Shown here piece by piece: positions 32,524 to 41,440 of a stretch of DNA of 63,430 bases. The stretch lies in contig VGLJ01000024.1 of the NCBI GenBank assembly GCA_016866775.1, positions 1 to 63,430 on the forward strand, in the 5' to 3' direction. A program made the translations under genes and the position numbers. The notes under the pieces are model-generated. The model saw only the letters and a program-made list of their open reading frames with translations. It was not told where the DNA came from and did not search any database. The first letter of the stretch is position 1; every line of letters starts with the position of its first letter. Source of the DNA: Candidatus Rokuibacteriota bacterium. GTDB taxonomy: Bacteria > Methylomirabilota > Methylomirabilia > Rokubacteriales > CSP1-6.

Positions 32524-34608
32524 CTACGGTTTGACGGGCGTGGCGGCCCGAAGGCCGAGGGTCTCGCGAATCTTCGCCTCGAGATCCGTCAGCACGATCG
32601 GGTTCTCCTGCAGCCACTTCTTCGCGTTCTCGCGGCCCTGGCCGATGCGCTCGTTCTTGAACGTGTACCAGGTGCCGGACTTCTCGATGATCCCCTGCTC
32701 GACGCCGGCGTCGAGGATCGTGCCGGACTTCGAGATGCCCTCGCCGTAGATCATGTCGAACTCGGCTTCGCGGAACGGCGGCGCGAGCTTGTTCTTCACG
32801 ACCTTCACCTTGGTCCGCGAGCCCATCGCGTCCGTGCCTTGCTTGAGCGTCTCGATGCGCCGGATGTCCATGCGGATCGTCGCGTAGAACTTCAGCGCGC
32901 GCCCGCCCGTGGTCGTTTCCGGGGAGTTGTGAACGACGACGCCGTCGGCCAGATAGGTGTGATTGCCCTCGACCTCGAGGTCGAAGCGATTCATCGAGCG
33001 GGTCGACGGCTTGACGTAAGCCTTCGTGACACGCGCCGGGACTGCGCGGAGACGCTCCGCACTCTTCAGGTCTACCGGCATCATGCTCGGGTGCCACTTG
33101 AACCGACCGCGCTGGCTTGGGTGCAGCTTGTGATCCACCGCCGGATGGACGTATGGAGCGATCAGATCGTGGAGCCGCGCGGTCTGCTCCGAGCTGAACC
33201 AGAACCCGCGGCCATCGTCGCGCGGTCGTCCAAGTCCGAGACGTTCCATCGCAGCGATGACGCGCGCGCGGGATTCGCCCTTCAGCGCCGTGTTGTACAG
33301 GACGGCCTTGCCCTTGCCCCACCGCGCGTACGAACCTGCGAATGAGCCGTCATCGCCGTACCAGACGGCGAGGCCCCGCGGGTTCAGCCGATCGAGCACC
33401 GCCACAGCCGCGACCCGCCCGTTCGGGCCGTAGTAGTCGGCGCGGAGGTCGGCAAGCGCAGGCATGGCAAGCGTGTCGAACCCGTATCCGTTGCCGGTCG
33501 GACGAATCGCACTGGCAAACGGAGCAAGCATGTCGTGCTTCCACCGGAGATAGTCCTTCTGAGCTTCTCCGTGACCGACGCGGAAGTGCGCGGCATGCGT
33601 TCCGACCTGGCGGAGCGACCCGTCGCCGAAGCTTCCGCCGACGACGACCTGCCACTGATCGTCAGTGAGCTCGTAGTCCTTAACCGAGACGAGCACACGA
33701 TCGCCGACGGCAAGCTCGCCAGCGCGAACCTCGCCATCAGGCGTGAAGATGACGTGATTCTCCGTGGCGGCGAACTTGTGGAAGCCCGACCGACCGCCTT
33801 CGACTTCGAACTGCAGGAACCGCTCGGCGCGGCCGTTGTTGAACCAGTTCACGACACGACGGGGCTCAATCCGGCCAGTGCGCGGATCCCACGAGAGGAC
33901 CTCGACAGGCAGCCGCTGATTGACGATCTTCCCGATCTTCTCCGTCGTCCCGTCGGCAAGCACGACACGAGTGGAGTAGGAGAAGCATCCGAACATAACG
34001 CCGATCTTTTCCCGGATCTGGTTGATGAAGATCATCACCGTGCCCGAGCGGGAGATCGCGGCGGTGAGCTTGCGCAGCGCCTGCGACATGAGGCGCGCCT
34101 GCAGGCCGGGCAGCGAGTCGCCCATGTCACCGTCGAGCTCGGCGCGCGGGACCAGCGCGGCGACGGAGTCGACGACGATCACGTCAACGGCGTTCGAACG
34201 GACCAGCGTCTCGGCGATCTCGAGCGCCTGCTCGCCCGTGTCCGGCTGCGAGATCAGCAGCTCGTCGGTGTTCACGCCGAGCTTCTTCGCGTAGATCGGA
34301 TCGAGCGCGTGCTCCGCGTCGATGAACGCTGCGGTGCCGCCGAGGCGCTGGGCCTCCGCGACGACGTGCAGGGCGACGGTGGTCTTGCCGGACGACTCCG
34401 GCCCGTAGATCTCGACGACGCGGCCGCGCGGGAGCCCGCCGACGCCGAGCGCCACGTCGAGGGACAGCGCGCCGGTCGGGATGACCGCGATCTCCTCGAG
34501 AACGCCCTTCGCGCCGAGGCGCATGACGGCGCCCTTGCCGAACTGCCGCTCGATCTGCGAGAGGGCGAGGTCCAGGGCCTGGCGCCGGTCGTTCTTCGCT
34601 TCGGCCAT
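32524..34608 (-). CDS. recA: RecA recombinase interrupted by an intein
   Basis: The 694-residue precursor would splice to a 340-residue RecA. Residues 1-207 hold the N-terminal helix, Walker [10 protein letters not shown], the catalytic Glu after FIDAEHALD, Walker [11 protein letters not shown] and [16 protein letters not shown]. Residues 562-694 resume at [16 protein letters not shown] with [10 protein letters not shown]. Between them lies a 354-residue intein. ATG 34608 has GGAGGA upstream. RecA drives homologous recombination, SOS induction and fork repair, so correct splicing should be essential. recX follows, as usual. No clear LexA box was identified upstream by eye. Confidence 0.97.
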   Translation of the reverse strand: MAEAKNDRRQALDLALSQIERQFGKGAVMRLGAKGVLEEIAVIPTGALSLDVALGVGGLPRGRVVEIYGPESSGKTTVALHVVAEAQRLGGTAAFIDAEHALDPIYAKKLGVNTDELLISQPDTGEQALEIAETLVRSNAVDVIVVDSVAALVPRAELDGDMGDSLPGLQARLMSQALRKLTAAISRSGTVMIFINQIREKIGVMFGCFSYSTRVVLADGTTEKIGKIVNQRLPVEVLSWDPRTGRIEPRRVVNWFNNGRAERFLQFEVEGGRSGFHKFAATENHVIFTPDGEVRAGELAVGDRVLVSVKDYELTDDQWQVVVGGSFGDGSLRQVGTHAAHFRVGHGEAQKDYLRWKHDMLAPFASAIRPTGNGYGFDTLAMPALADLRADYYGPNGRVAAVAVLDRLNPRGLAVWYGDDGSFAGSYARWGKGKAVLYNTALKGESRARVIAAMERLGLGRPRDDGRGFWFSSEQTARLHDLIAPYVHPAVDHKLHPSQRGRFKWHPSMMPVDLKSAERLRAVPARVTKAYVKPSTRSMNRFDLEVEGNHTYLADGVVVHNSPETTTGGRALKFYATIRMDIRRIETLKQGTDAMGSRTKVKVVKNKLAPPFREAEFDMIYGEGISKSGTILDAGVEQGIIEKSGTWYTFKNERIGQGRENAKKWLQENPIVLTDLEAKIRETLGLRAATPVKP
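32926..33987 (-). other. RecA intein with homing-endonuclease domain
   Basis: The 354 residues run from Cys1 ([19 protein letters not shown]) to the terminal HN in GVVVHN, with Ser as the +1 residue. Block B is visible as ATENHVIFT (TxxH), block F as [17 protein letters not shown] and block G as VVVHN, so all splicing residues are present. The middle holds two LAGLIDADG-like motifs, [11 protein letters not shown] and [12 protein letters not shown], both with acidic residues, so the endonuclease may be active. The insertion point, after GVMFG and before SPETT in the loop region, matches my memory of the second RecA intein site known from mycobacteria. Base composition is lower in GC than the exteins. 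Confidence 0.95.
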
Positions 34609-34785
34609 CGCGATTCCTCCTTGACTGCTCCGCATACTACGAGCCCCGACCGGTGGGGTCAATGTCCAACCTTGGATACAGTCCGTCGGGGAAAGCCGGG
34701 AAAGCCGGAAAGGCGGCCGGTCGCGGGGCCGGGGAACCGCGCCTCCGGATACGCCGTTTGGTGGGCGTGGCCGGGCTCCGATCCC

Positions 34786-34965
34786 GTGCAGGTCCGCTCG
34801 CACCTCTGCCGCCACTGCCGCACCAACAACACCATCCGCGATCCGGCCTTCGCCGAGCGCGTCATCCTGGCGGTGATCGGAATCCGCCGCTATCGCTGCC
34901 GGAGCTGCCAGCGGACGTTCTGGCGCCGTCCCCGGCGTATCCCCCAGCCCATCCGCGCGCTCTAG
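34786..34965 (+). CDS. Small putative zinc-ribbon protein
   Basis: This 59-residue frame, divergent from recA, starts at GTG 34786. It carries two CxxC knuckles: LCRHC near the start and YRCRSC after about 30 residues, followed by a basic tail ([17 protein letters not shown]). The pattern resembles the zinc ribbons of small transcription- or translation-related proteins. Upstream (34676-34720) the motif GGGAAAGCC is repeated. Coding status is likely but not certain, because short frames are common in this DNA. Confidence 0.45.
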   Translation: MQVRSHLCRHCRTNNTIRDPAFAERVILAVIGIRRYRCRSCQRTFWRRPRRIPQPIRAL

Positions 34966-34969
34966 CGAA

Positions 34970-35440
34970 TCAGCCGGACAACGCCGCCGCCGCGAGCGGC
35001 GTGTAACGCGCGCCGCGCGGCGACAGGTCGCTGCGCATCAGCGTCGCCGCGCGCACGGGCACTCGGCCGAACGGCCGCGCCGCCGCGGCCGCCAGCGCGT
35101 CGGCGAGCGCCGGCGCCCGGCGGGGCTCGCGGACCCGCGCGAGCGTGACGTGCGGAGAGAACACGCGGTCTTCGCGGGGGAATCCGAGCCGTGCGACCGC
35201 GCCGTCCACGGATTCCGCCAGGGCCGCGAGCGCGTCGGCTCCATCGCGGAGGCCGGCCCACAGGACGCGCGGCCGCGTCGCCGAGGGAAAGGCGCCGAGC
35301 CCCGCAACCGAGAGGTCGAAGGCCGCGTGCCGCTGCACGGCCTCGTGCACGGCGTCGATCACGTCGGGCACGCGCGCCTCGTCGACGCCGCCGAGGAACT
35401 TCAGCGTGAGATGAAAGTTCTCGGGCGCGACCCAGCTCAC
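34970..35440 (-). CDS. thpR: RNA 2',3'-cyclic phosphodiesterase (LigT/ThpR family)
   Basis: The 2H phosphoesterase family hydrolyses 2',3'-cyclic RNA ends and is historically called 2'-5' RNA ligase. Both catalytic HxTx motifs are visible: FHLTLKFLG and [10 protein letters not shown]. The GTG at 35440 (VSWVAPENF) would cut off the first beta strand. A convincing N-terminus, NVRAFVAVLLDAETRAALG, continues in frame up to about 35545, but no ATG, GTG, TTG or CTG is available there. A tiny ATG frame with a good GGAGG starts at 35585 in another frame, so a start by a rare codon or a small indel is possible. It follows cinA. Confidence 0.85.
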   Translation of the reverse strand: MSWVAPENFHLTLKFLGGVDEARVPDVIDAVHEAVQRHAAFDLSVAGLGAFPSATRPRVLWAGLRDGADALAALAESVDGAVARLGFPREDRVFSPHVTLARVREPRRAPALADALAAAAARPFGRVPVRAATLMRSDLSPRGARYTPLAAAALSG

Positions 35441-35582
35441 CGAGAGTCCGCCCGCGTGGTGGCGGAGTGCCTCCGCCGCCGTCCCCAGCGCCGCACGGGT
35501 CTCGGCGTCGAGCAGGACGGCGACGAAGGCGCGAACGTTCGCTATCGCGACGCTTCCGGGAGGCGCAGGGCGAGTGACGGCT

Positions 35583-36797
35583 TCATGGCGGAGCCTCCAA
35601 TAGCCGTCGCCTCAGCATGTCCAGTGCCATCACGCCGGATTGCCACTGCACGGACGCGCGATCGCCCTCGAGCCGGAAACGCCGGACGCTGACGTCGCCG
35701 TGCATGGCGACACCGATGAACACGGCGCCGACCGGCTTCGCGGGCGTGCCCCCGTCGGGCCCGGCGACGCCCGCGGTCGACACGCCGCACGCCGCGCCCG
35801 TTCGCTCGCGGATCGCTCGAGCCATCGCTTCCGCGCACGGACCGCTCGCTGCGCCGTGCGTGCGAAGAACCGCTTCGTCGACTCCGAGCTCGCGCATCGC
35901 GCGGTCGGAGTCGAGCGTCACGCCCCGCTCGAAGTACGCCGACGAGCCGGGGATCGCCGTGAGCCGATGGCCGACGAGGCCGCCCGAGCACGACTCCGCG
36001 ACCGCGAGCGTGAGCCCGCGCGCCGTCAGCAACCCCCCCACCACCGCTTCGAGCGAATCCCCGTCGCGCCCGTAGCAGTCGTCACCGAGCGCCTCCAGCA
36101 CCGTGCGCTCGATCGCGTCGAGTCGCTTCACGGCATCGGTCGGCGTCGCCGCGCGCGCGCGGACGCGCACCCAGACCTCGCCATCGCCCGGGAGCGTCGT
36201 GAGCGTGACGTCGCGCGCGTCCAGGCGATCGACGATGCGGTCCTCGATCTCCTCGGCGGGCGCGCCGGCTGTCTTGAACGTGCGCACGGCGACGGCGGCG
36301 CGCCCGGCGAGACGCTCGGCCGCGAGGGGGACGAGCGTCCGCTCGGCGGCATCGTCGACGCGGCCGCGAAGGAAGACGACCCACGCGGTCGCGCCGCTCT
36401 CGAGCGTCCACACGGGCGTGTCGCCGTCCGCGACGACGGCGCCCTGCGGCAGCAGCGCGAGGCGCTCGGCGGCGCGCGGCACGGGTCGATCGCGCCGCGC
36501 GTAGTGGGCGTCGAGCAGCGCGCGCATCCGCTCGCTGAGCACGAGCCGCGCGCCGGTGATCCGCGCGAGCACGCGCCGGACACTGTCGCCCGCGGAACCG
36601 CCCTCGCCCGCGACGATCGCAACGACGCCGTCGACGGTCAGCGCGTGCTCGAGCGCCGCCTCGTCGTCGTCGACGATCACGTGCGCACCCGCCGGAATCC
36701 CGGCCGCGGCGAGCGTGTCCGCGATCGCCGCCGCATCGGGATGGCCGCCGCTCGCGAGCGGCGCGCCGGCGCTCACGATCCGGACGGCGTGGCTCAC
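35583..36797 (-). CDS. cinA: CinA family protein (NMN deamidase domain)
   Basis: The 404 residues are the usual CinA length. The C-terminal domain (about residue 250 on) is well conserved: TLAVAESCSGGLVGHRLTAI, GSSAYFERGVT, GVSTAGVAGPDGGTPAKPVG, the PncC-type NMN amidohydrolase. The N-terminal MoaB/MogA-like domain is recognisable only by position (RIVSAGAPLASGG) and has lost most of its usual motifs, so its pyrophosphatase activity is questionable. The GTG start overlaps the pgpA stop (GTGA). The recA-thpR-cinA-pgpA neighbourhood is familiar in many bacteria. Confidence 0.88.
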   Translation of the reverse strand: MSHAVRIVSAGAPLASGGHPDAAAIADTLAAAGIPAGAHVIVDDDEAALEHALTVDGVVAIVAGEGGSAGDSVRRVLARITGARLVLSERMRALLDAHYARRDRPVPRAAERLALLPQGAVVADGDTPVWTLESGATAWVVFLRGRVDDAAERTLVPLAAERLAGRAAVAVRTFKTAGAPAEEIEDRIVDRLDARDVTLTTLPGDGEVWVRVRARAATPTDAVKRLDAIERTVLEALGDDCYGRDGDSLEAVVGGLLTARGLTLAVAESCSGGLVGHRLTAIPGSSAYFERGVTLDSDRAMRELGVDEAVLRTHGAASGPCAEAMARAIRERTGAACGVSTAGVAGPDGGTPAKPVGAVFIGVAMHGDVSVRRFRLEGDRASVQWQSGVMALDMLRRRLLEAPP

Positions 36798-37267
36798 ACC
36801 AGGCCCGTGAGCCGGCGGAGGAGGAGCAGCGCGACGAGCGCGTACAGGCCCGCGACGAGGTCGTCGATCATCACGCCGACGCCGCCGGGCACCGCCTGCA
36901 GGCGATTCGCGGGAAACGGCTTGAGCACGTCGAAGAGACGGAACAGCACGAAGCCGACGAGCAACGCGGATCCGGTCAGCGGCAGCACCAGGACGGAGAG
37001 CGTCATGCCGGCCACTTCGTCGATGACGATCACGCCGGGATCCTTCGCGCCGACCGCCGCCTCGGCGACGTTCGCGGCCCACGTGCCGAAGAAGGTGACC
37101 GCGAGGAAGAAGACGATCAGCCCGAGCTGCGAGAACGGCACGAGCCAGAGGATGACGAGCGCCACCGCGCTGCCGGCGGTGCCGGGCGCGACGGGCGAGT
37201 AGCCGGCGCCGAACGCGCTGGCGATGACGAGGGCGATGCGAGATGCCGGCGTCAGCCGGCTAGCCAC
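36794..37267 (-). CDS. pgpA: Phosphatidylglycerophosphatase A
   Basis: PgpA dephosphorylates phosphatidylglycerol phosphate in the inner membrane. The 157 residues show the family start FGAGYSPVAPGTAGS, several membrane helices (ALVILWLV, LGLIVFFLAVTFF), the catalytic DPGVIVIDEVAGM and LFRLFDVLKPFP, then GGVGVMIDDLVAG. The GTG 37267 start overlaps the rimO stop by 8 bases. Between rimO and cinA it is probably co-transcribed with both. Confidence 0.93.
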   Translation of the reverse strand: MASRLTPASRIALVIASAFGAGYSPVAPGTAGSAVALVILWLVPFSQLGLIVFFLAVTFFGTWAANVAEAAVGAKDPGVIVIDEVAGMTLSVLVLPLTGSALLVGFVLFRLFDVLKPFPANRLQAVPGGVGVMIDDLVAGLYALVALLLLRRLTGLV

Positions 37268-38591
37268 GCTCTCCGACGAATTCGTAGCCTTCCACCTCGA
37301 CGATGCGGACGCGCGCGAAGCGTCCTGGCGTGAAGCGCTTCACCGGCCCGGCGTCGCGCAGATAGACGACGCCGTCGATCTCCGGCGCCTGCCCGACGGT
37401 CCGACCCTCCCACGCGAAGGCCGGATCTTCGCTCGGTCCGTCGACGAGCACGTCCTGCACGTCGCCGATCAGCTTGCGGTTGCGCTCCCACGCGATCGCG
37501 TCCTGCCGCTCCTGCACGACGCCCGCGCGCTCGGCCGCGACCTCCGCAGGCACCTGGCCCGCGTAGTCCGGCGACGGCGTCCCCTCTTCGGGCGAGTACG
37601 TGAACACGCCGAGCCGGTCGAACCGCACGTCGTCGACGAACTCGAGCAGCCGCTCGAACGCGGCGGCGGTCTCACCGGGAAAGCCGACGAGCACCGTGGT
37701 GCGCACGGTGACGTTCGGGATCGCCGCGCGGAGCTGCGCGACGATGTCCTTCATGCGGCGCGCGGTGACCGCGCGCCGCATCGACTTCAGGATGCCGTCG
37801 TCCGCGTGCTGGATCGGCATGTCGACGTACGGCACGATCCGGGCGCGCGTCCACTTCTCGACGAGCCGGTCGTTCACGTGCGCGGGATGCAGGTACATCG
37901 GCCGGATCCACGGCATGCGCGTGTCGCCGAGCGCCAGCAGCAGGTCGCCGACGTCGCCGTTGCCCGGCAGGTCGCGGCCGTACGCGAGCGTGTCCTGCGA
38001 GACGAGGACCGCCTCCTGCACGCCGCGCTTCGCGAGCGCCTCGACCTCGCGCACGATGTCGCCGAGCGGACGGCTGCGATGCGTGCCGCGGAACTGCGGG
38101 ATCGCGCAGAACGTGCAGCCCATGTCGCAGCCCTCGGCGATCTTCACGTACGCGTACGGCGCCTTCGTCGTGAGCAGGCGCGGCGTGGTGGCGTCGTAGA
38201 GATAGCCCGGCGGCGCGGACGTCGCCCAGTCGTGACGGTTCGCCGCCTGGCGCACGAGGTCCACGATGCGCGGCAGATCGGACGTGCCGAGGATGCCGTC
38301 GACTTCGGGCATCTCGGTCATGATGTCGGCGCCGTAGCGCTGCGTGAGACACCCGGTGACGATCAGCGCGCGGCAGCGTCCGGACTGCTTGAGCTTCGCC
38401 AGCTCGAGGATCGTGTCGATCGACTCCTGGCGCGCGCGGTCGATGAACGCGCACGTGTTGACGATGACGCACTCGGCGTCGTCGGGGCGCGCGGCGATCG
38501 GGAACCCGGCCTCGGTCAGCATCCCGAGCATCAGCTCGGAGTCGACCTGGTTCTTCGGACAGCCCAGGGTGGTCAGGTGGACGTTGATCAG
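37260..38591 (-). CDS. rimO: Ribosomal protein uS12 methylthiotransferase RimO
   Basis: This radical-SAM enzyme methylthiolates Asp88 of ribosomal protein S12. The UPF0004 domain has its cluster cysteines in TLGCPKN, VNTCAFI and VTGCLTQ. The radical-SAM motif is CDMGCTFC, and a TRAM domain closes the protein. The first conventional start (ATG 38531) would delete the essential first cysteine. In-frame residues INVHLTTLGCPKNQVDSEL extend to CTG 38591, which overlaps the yajQ stop as CTGA and gives 443 residues, the normal length. This is the clearest non-AUG start of the CTG type in the window. Confidence 0.95.
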   Translation of the reverse strand: MINVHLTTLGCPKNQVDSELMLGMLTEAGFPIAARPDDAECVIVNTCAFIDRARQESIDTILELAKLKQSGRCRALIVTGCLTQRYGADIMTEMPEVDGILGTSDLPRIVDLVRQAANRHDWATSAPPGYLYDATTPRLLTTKAPYAYVKIAEGCDMGCTFCAIPQFRGTHRSRPLGDIVREVEALAKRGVQEAVLVSQDTLAYGRDLPGNGDVGDLLLALGDTRMPWIRPMYLHPAHVNDRLVEKWTRARIVPYVDMPIQHADDGILKSMRRAVTARRMKDIVAQLRAAIPNVTVRTTVLVGFPGETAAAFERLLEFVDDVRFDRLGVFTYSPEEGTPSPDYAGQVPAEVAAERAGVVQERQDAIAWERNRKLIGDVQDVLVDGPSEDPAFAWEGRTVGQAPEIDGVVYLRDAGPVKRFTPGRFARVRIVEVEGYEFVGERG

Positions 38592-39085
38592 GTGCTCCGG
38601 TAGTTGTCGAACGACACCGCGATGCCGAGATCTTTCTCCCGGACCATCGCGATGATCTTCTGCAGGTCGTCGCGATTCTTGCCGGAGACGCGGACCTTGT
38701 CCTCGTTGATCGACGCCTGCACCTTGACCTTGCTGTCCTTGATGAGGCGGACGATCTCCTTCGCCTTGTCGATCGGGATGCCCTGCTGCAGCGTGATCTT
38801 CTGGCGCTTGGCGCCGCCCGCGGCGTCCTGCACCTCGCCGTAGGTGAGCGCCTTCAGCGGAACGCCGCGCTTGTGGAGCTTCGACTGGAGGATGTCGACG
38901 ACGGCCTTCAGCTTCATGTCGTCGGCCGAGGTCAGCACGATGTCCTGCTTCTCGAGCGTGAGCTCGTTCTTGCTGGCCTTCAGGTCGTAGCGCGTCTCGA
39001 CCTCGCGGCGCGTCTGGTCGAGGGCGTTGGTGACCTCCTGCATGTCGACCTTGCAGACGATGTCGAAGGAGTTCTCGGCGGCCAT
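38588..39085 (-). CDS. yajQ: YajQ family nucleotide-binding protein
   Basis: The 165 residues match YajQ along their whole length: MAAENSFDIVCKVDMQEV at the start, RYDLKASKNEL, LTYGEVQDAAGGAKRQKI and the closing KNRDDLQKIIAMVREKD. The fold is two RRM-like domains. Homologues bind cyclic di-GMP or nucleotides and can act as transcription partners, but the role varies among bacteria. It lies 9 bases after lolA and is coupled to rimO. Confidence 0.95.
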   Translation of the reverse strand: MAAENSFDIVCKVDMQEVTNALDQTRREVETRYDLKASKNELTLEKQDIVLTSADDMKLKAVVDILQSKLHKRGVPLKALTYGEVQDAAGGAKRQKITLQQGIPIDKAKEIVRLIKDSKVKVQASINEDKVRVSGKNRDDLQKIIAMVREKDLGIAVSFDNYRST

Positions 39086-39094
39086 GCCCCTACT

Positions 39095-39790
39095 TTACTT
39101 CAGCGGCACCGTGGCCACACCTTTCGGCGGCGTGAACGTGAAGAGGGTGTCCGCGAGCCCGGCGTTGAGCGCCATCCTCGTGAACTGCATCGTCACGGTG
39201 TTCTCGAACTGGTCGTAGATCACGGCCTTGCGGACCTCCCACGACTTCGGGTCGATGGAGAGGATCAGCCGTGACAGGGTCGGCAGCGACTGCTTCGGGG
39301 CCAGGTCGAGGACCACGTTGCCGTCGCGGTCCCGCGGCTGCGCCGGGTTCATGAAGCGCACGCCGAAATGCTCACGCAGCTTGCCGAGCCCGACGAGGAA
39401 GCTGCCGGCGGGACCGGCCAGCGCCTCGGGCGCGGGGGCGACGTTCACCTGGTTGAGGCTGGGCGTGTAGACCCACAGCGTCTTGCCGTCGGAGACGATC
39501 TGCTGCGGCGTCGGCTGCGTGTACTCCCAGCGCAGCTTGCCGCCCTTCTTCAGGAAGACCGAGCCCGTGGCAGGGATCGCCTGGTTCAGGCTCTTGTTGA
39601 ACGCGTTCTGGCTGAAGTCGGCCTTCAGATCGTTGATCTTGCCGTACGCGCCTTCGAGACCGCGGATGACGTCGTCGAGGCTCTGCTGCGCCGGCGGCGC
39701 GGTCTGGGCGCCCGCTGTCGGAGTCAGGATCGCCGGCGGCGCGACGACGAGGAGCCAACAGGCGAGGATTGCCGAAATCACACGTCTCAT
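39095..39790 (-). CDS. lolA: Outer-membrane lipoprotein carrier LolA
   Basis: This periplasmic chaperone carries lipoproteins to the outer membrane. The 231 residues have a signal peptide (ILACWLLVVAPPAILTPTAGAQ). The half-barrel domain follows: NDLKADFSQNAFNK, GSVFLKKGGKLRWEYTQP, SDGKTLWVYTPSLNQV and KAVIYDQFENTVTMQFTRM. ATG 39790 has GGAGGGG upstream. Its presence argues for a diderm envelope and fits the many lipoproteins here. It is upstream of yajQ on the same strand; it is often next to ftsK in other genomes but not here. Confidence 0.92.
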   Translation of the reverse strand: MRRVISAILACWLLVVAPPAILTPTAGAQTAPPAQQSLDDVIRGLEGAYGKINDLKADFSQNAFNKSLNQAIPATGSVFLKKGGKLRWEYTQPTPQQIVSDGKTLWVYTPSLNQVNVAPAPEALAGPAGSFLVGLGKLREHFGVRFMNPAQPRDRDGNVVLDLAPKQSLPTLSRLILSIDPKSWEVRKAVIYDQFENTVTMQFTRMALNAGLADTLFTFTPPKGVATVPLK

Positions 39791-39911
39791 GACCCCTCCA
39801 CTGTACACAACCCGCTGTGCGGCCAGCGCGATTGGTAACGGTGGGACGGATGCCGCACGCGTATCCATTCAGAGCGGCTCGAGACTCGGTTCGCGGCCCG
39901 CGCGCGCCCGT

Positions 39912-41423
39912 TCAGCGCGCGATCGTCATCTCCGAGACGATCAGGCGGTAGTCGGCGCGCGGCTTGAAGCTCGTGCGCTTGCTCACGCCGTAGATCACGA
40001 CCTCCTGGAAGAGCTCGAGCCACGGCTTCTCGTCGTGCATGATGCGCGTGGCCTCCGTGTAGAGCTCGTTGCGCTTCTTCTGATCGAGCGAGTAGCGCGC
40101 CTGCTCCATGACGTCGTGGAAGCGCCGGCCCGGCTGGTTCTCGGCCCAGTACTTCCCGTTGAACCCGTTCGGGTGCCAGATCCGCCAGAGCACGCCGTCG
40201 GCGTCGAGGAGCGTCGACTGCGGGTTGACGAGCAGGAGGCCGCCGGCGGGGATGGCGCGGTCGTTGAGCATCTTCTGGCGCTGCGCCATCTCCATCATGT
40301 TGATCTTCGCCTTCACGCCCACCTGCCCCCACATGTCGGCCAGCGCCTCGAGGAGCTGCTTGTCGTTGATCATCGTGCCCTGACCCGAGATCAGCGTGAC
40401 CTCGACGGGCTGCCCGTAGTCGGCGAGGAGCGCCTTGGCCTTCGCGGTGTCGTACGGGTACGGCTTCAGCGCGGGGTTGTAGCCGAAGTCGGTGTCGGCG
40501 AGCCCGCCGCTGAACGGCTTGCCCTGTCCCGCGTAGAGGTTCTTGATGATCCCCGGAATGTCGGTCGCGTAGTGCAGCGCCTGCCGCACGCGCCTGTCCT
40601 TCAGCGGCGGGTGCGCCGCGTTGATCGTCATCGTGACCGTGCGCGTCGCCGGCACCGTGAGCACGCGGACGATCTTCATCTGGTCCGGCGGCACGTTGGT
40701 GATGACGTCGACCTCGTTGCCCTGCAGCGCGGAGAGCCGGGCGAAGTCGTCGGGGATCGGCTTCCAGATCACGCGATCGACCGACGGCGCCTTGCCGCCC
40801 CAGCCCCACCACTCGCGGTTGGCGTCCATCACGAGGCGATCGTCCTTGATCCACTCGACGAACTTGTACGCGCCGGTCCCGATCGGCTTGCGCGCGAGCT
40901 CCTTCGCCCCCTCGTCGTTCGCGAACCGCTTCGGGTAGATGTAGCCGCCCATCTGCGCCATGCGCACCGGCATCAGCGGGTCGGGCTTCTTGGTCGTGAT
41001 CCGCAAGAGCGTCGGGCTCACCGCCTCGATCTTGTCGATGGTGGCGAAGCCCGCGGTCACGACGGTCTTGCCCGGCGCGAGGTTCCGCTCGTAGACCGCC
41101 TTGACGTCCTCGGCGGTGAACGGCGTGCCGTCGTGGAACTTCACGCCGGAGCGCAGCGTCACTTCCCACACCGTCTCGCCCGCGGGCTTCCACGACGACG
41201 CGAGCGCCGGCTGCAGCTTCAGGTTCGTGTCCCATCGCGTCAGCGTGTCGTAGAGGTTGTGGAAGTAGTTGACGGTGAGCACCTGCGTGCTGCGGCCGGG
41301 GTCCATGGTCGTCGCGTCGGACGGCTGCGCGATCGTGAGGGTGACGCCGCGTTGCGCGCCGCCGGGCGTGGCGAACGCGACGACGAGGGCGGCGGCGAGA
41401 ATGAAGCGAAGACAGGTGCGCAT
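39912..41423 (-). CDS. Peptide/nickel ABC transporter substrate-binding protein
   Basis: This 503-residue family 5 extracellular solute-binding protein has a signal peptide (RFILAAALVVAFATPGGAQ), then VTLTIAQPSDATTMDPGRST, the signature LRSGVKFHDGTPFTAEDVKAVYERN and PIGTGAYKFVEW. Ligands are oligopeptides, glutathione, nickel or other compounds and cannot be told from sequence. The two permease genes lie upstream on the same strand (order permease, permease, binding protein). No ATPase subunits are in the window near them. Confidence 0.92.
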   Translation of the reverse strand: MRTCLRFILAAALVVAFATPGGAQRGVTLTIAQPSDATTMDPGRSTQVLTVNYFHNLYDTLTRWDTNLKLQPALASSWKPAGETVWEVTLRSGVKFHDGTPFTAEDVKAVYERNLAPGKTVVTAGFATIDKIEAVSPTLLRITTKKPDPLMPVRMAQMGGYIYPKRFANDEGAKELARKPIGTGAYKFVEWIKDDRLVMDANREWWGWGGKAPSVDRVIWKPIPDDFARLSALQGNEVDVITNVPPDQMKIVRVLTVPATRTVTMTINAAHPPLKDRRVRQALHYATDIPGIIKNLYAGQGKPFSGGLADTDFGYNPALKPYPYDTAKAKALLADYGQPVEVTLISGQGTMINDKQLLEALADMWGQVGVKAKINMMEMAQRQKMLNDRAIPAGGLLLVNPQSTLLDADGVLWRIWHPNGFNGKYWAENQPGRRFHDVMEQARYSLDQKKRNELYTEATRIMHDEKPWLELFQEVVIYGVSKRTSFKPRADYRLIVSEMTIAR

Positions 41424-41440
41424 CGAGACTCTCCTGGTTG

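Noticed and set aside
34676-34760. Possible cyclic-di-GMP (GEMM) riboswitch before the zinc-ribbon gene
   Set aside because: The core consensus and tetraloop-receptor pattern are not present. Only GAAA-containing repeats are similar.
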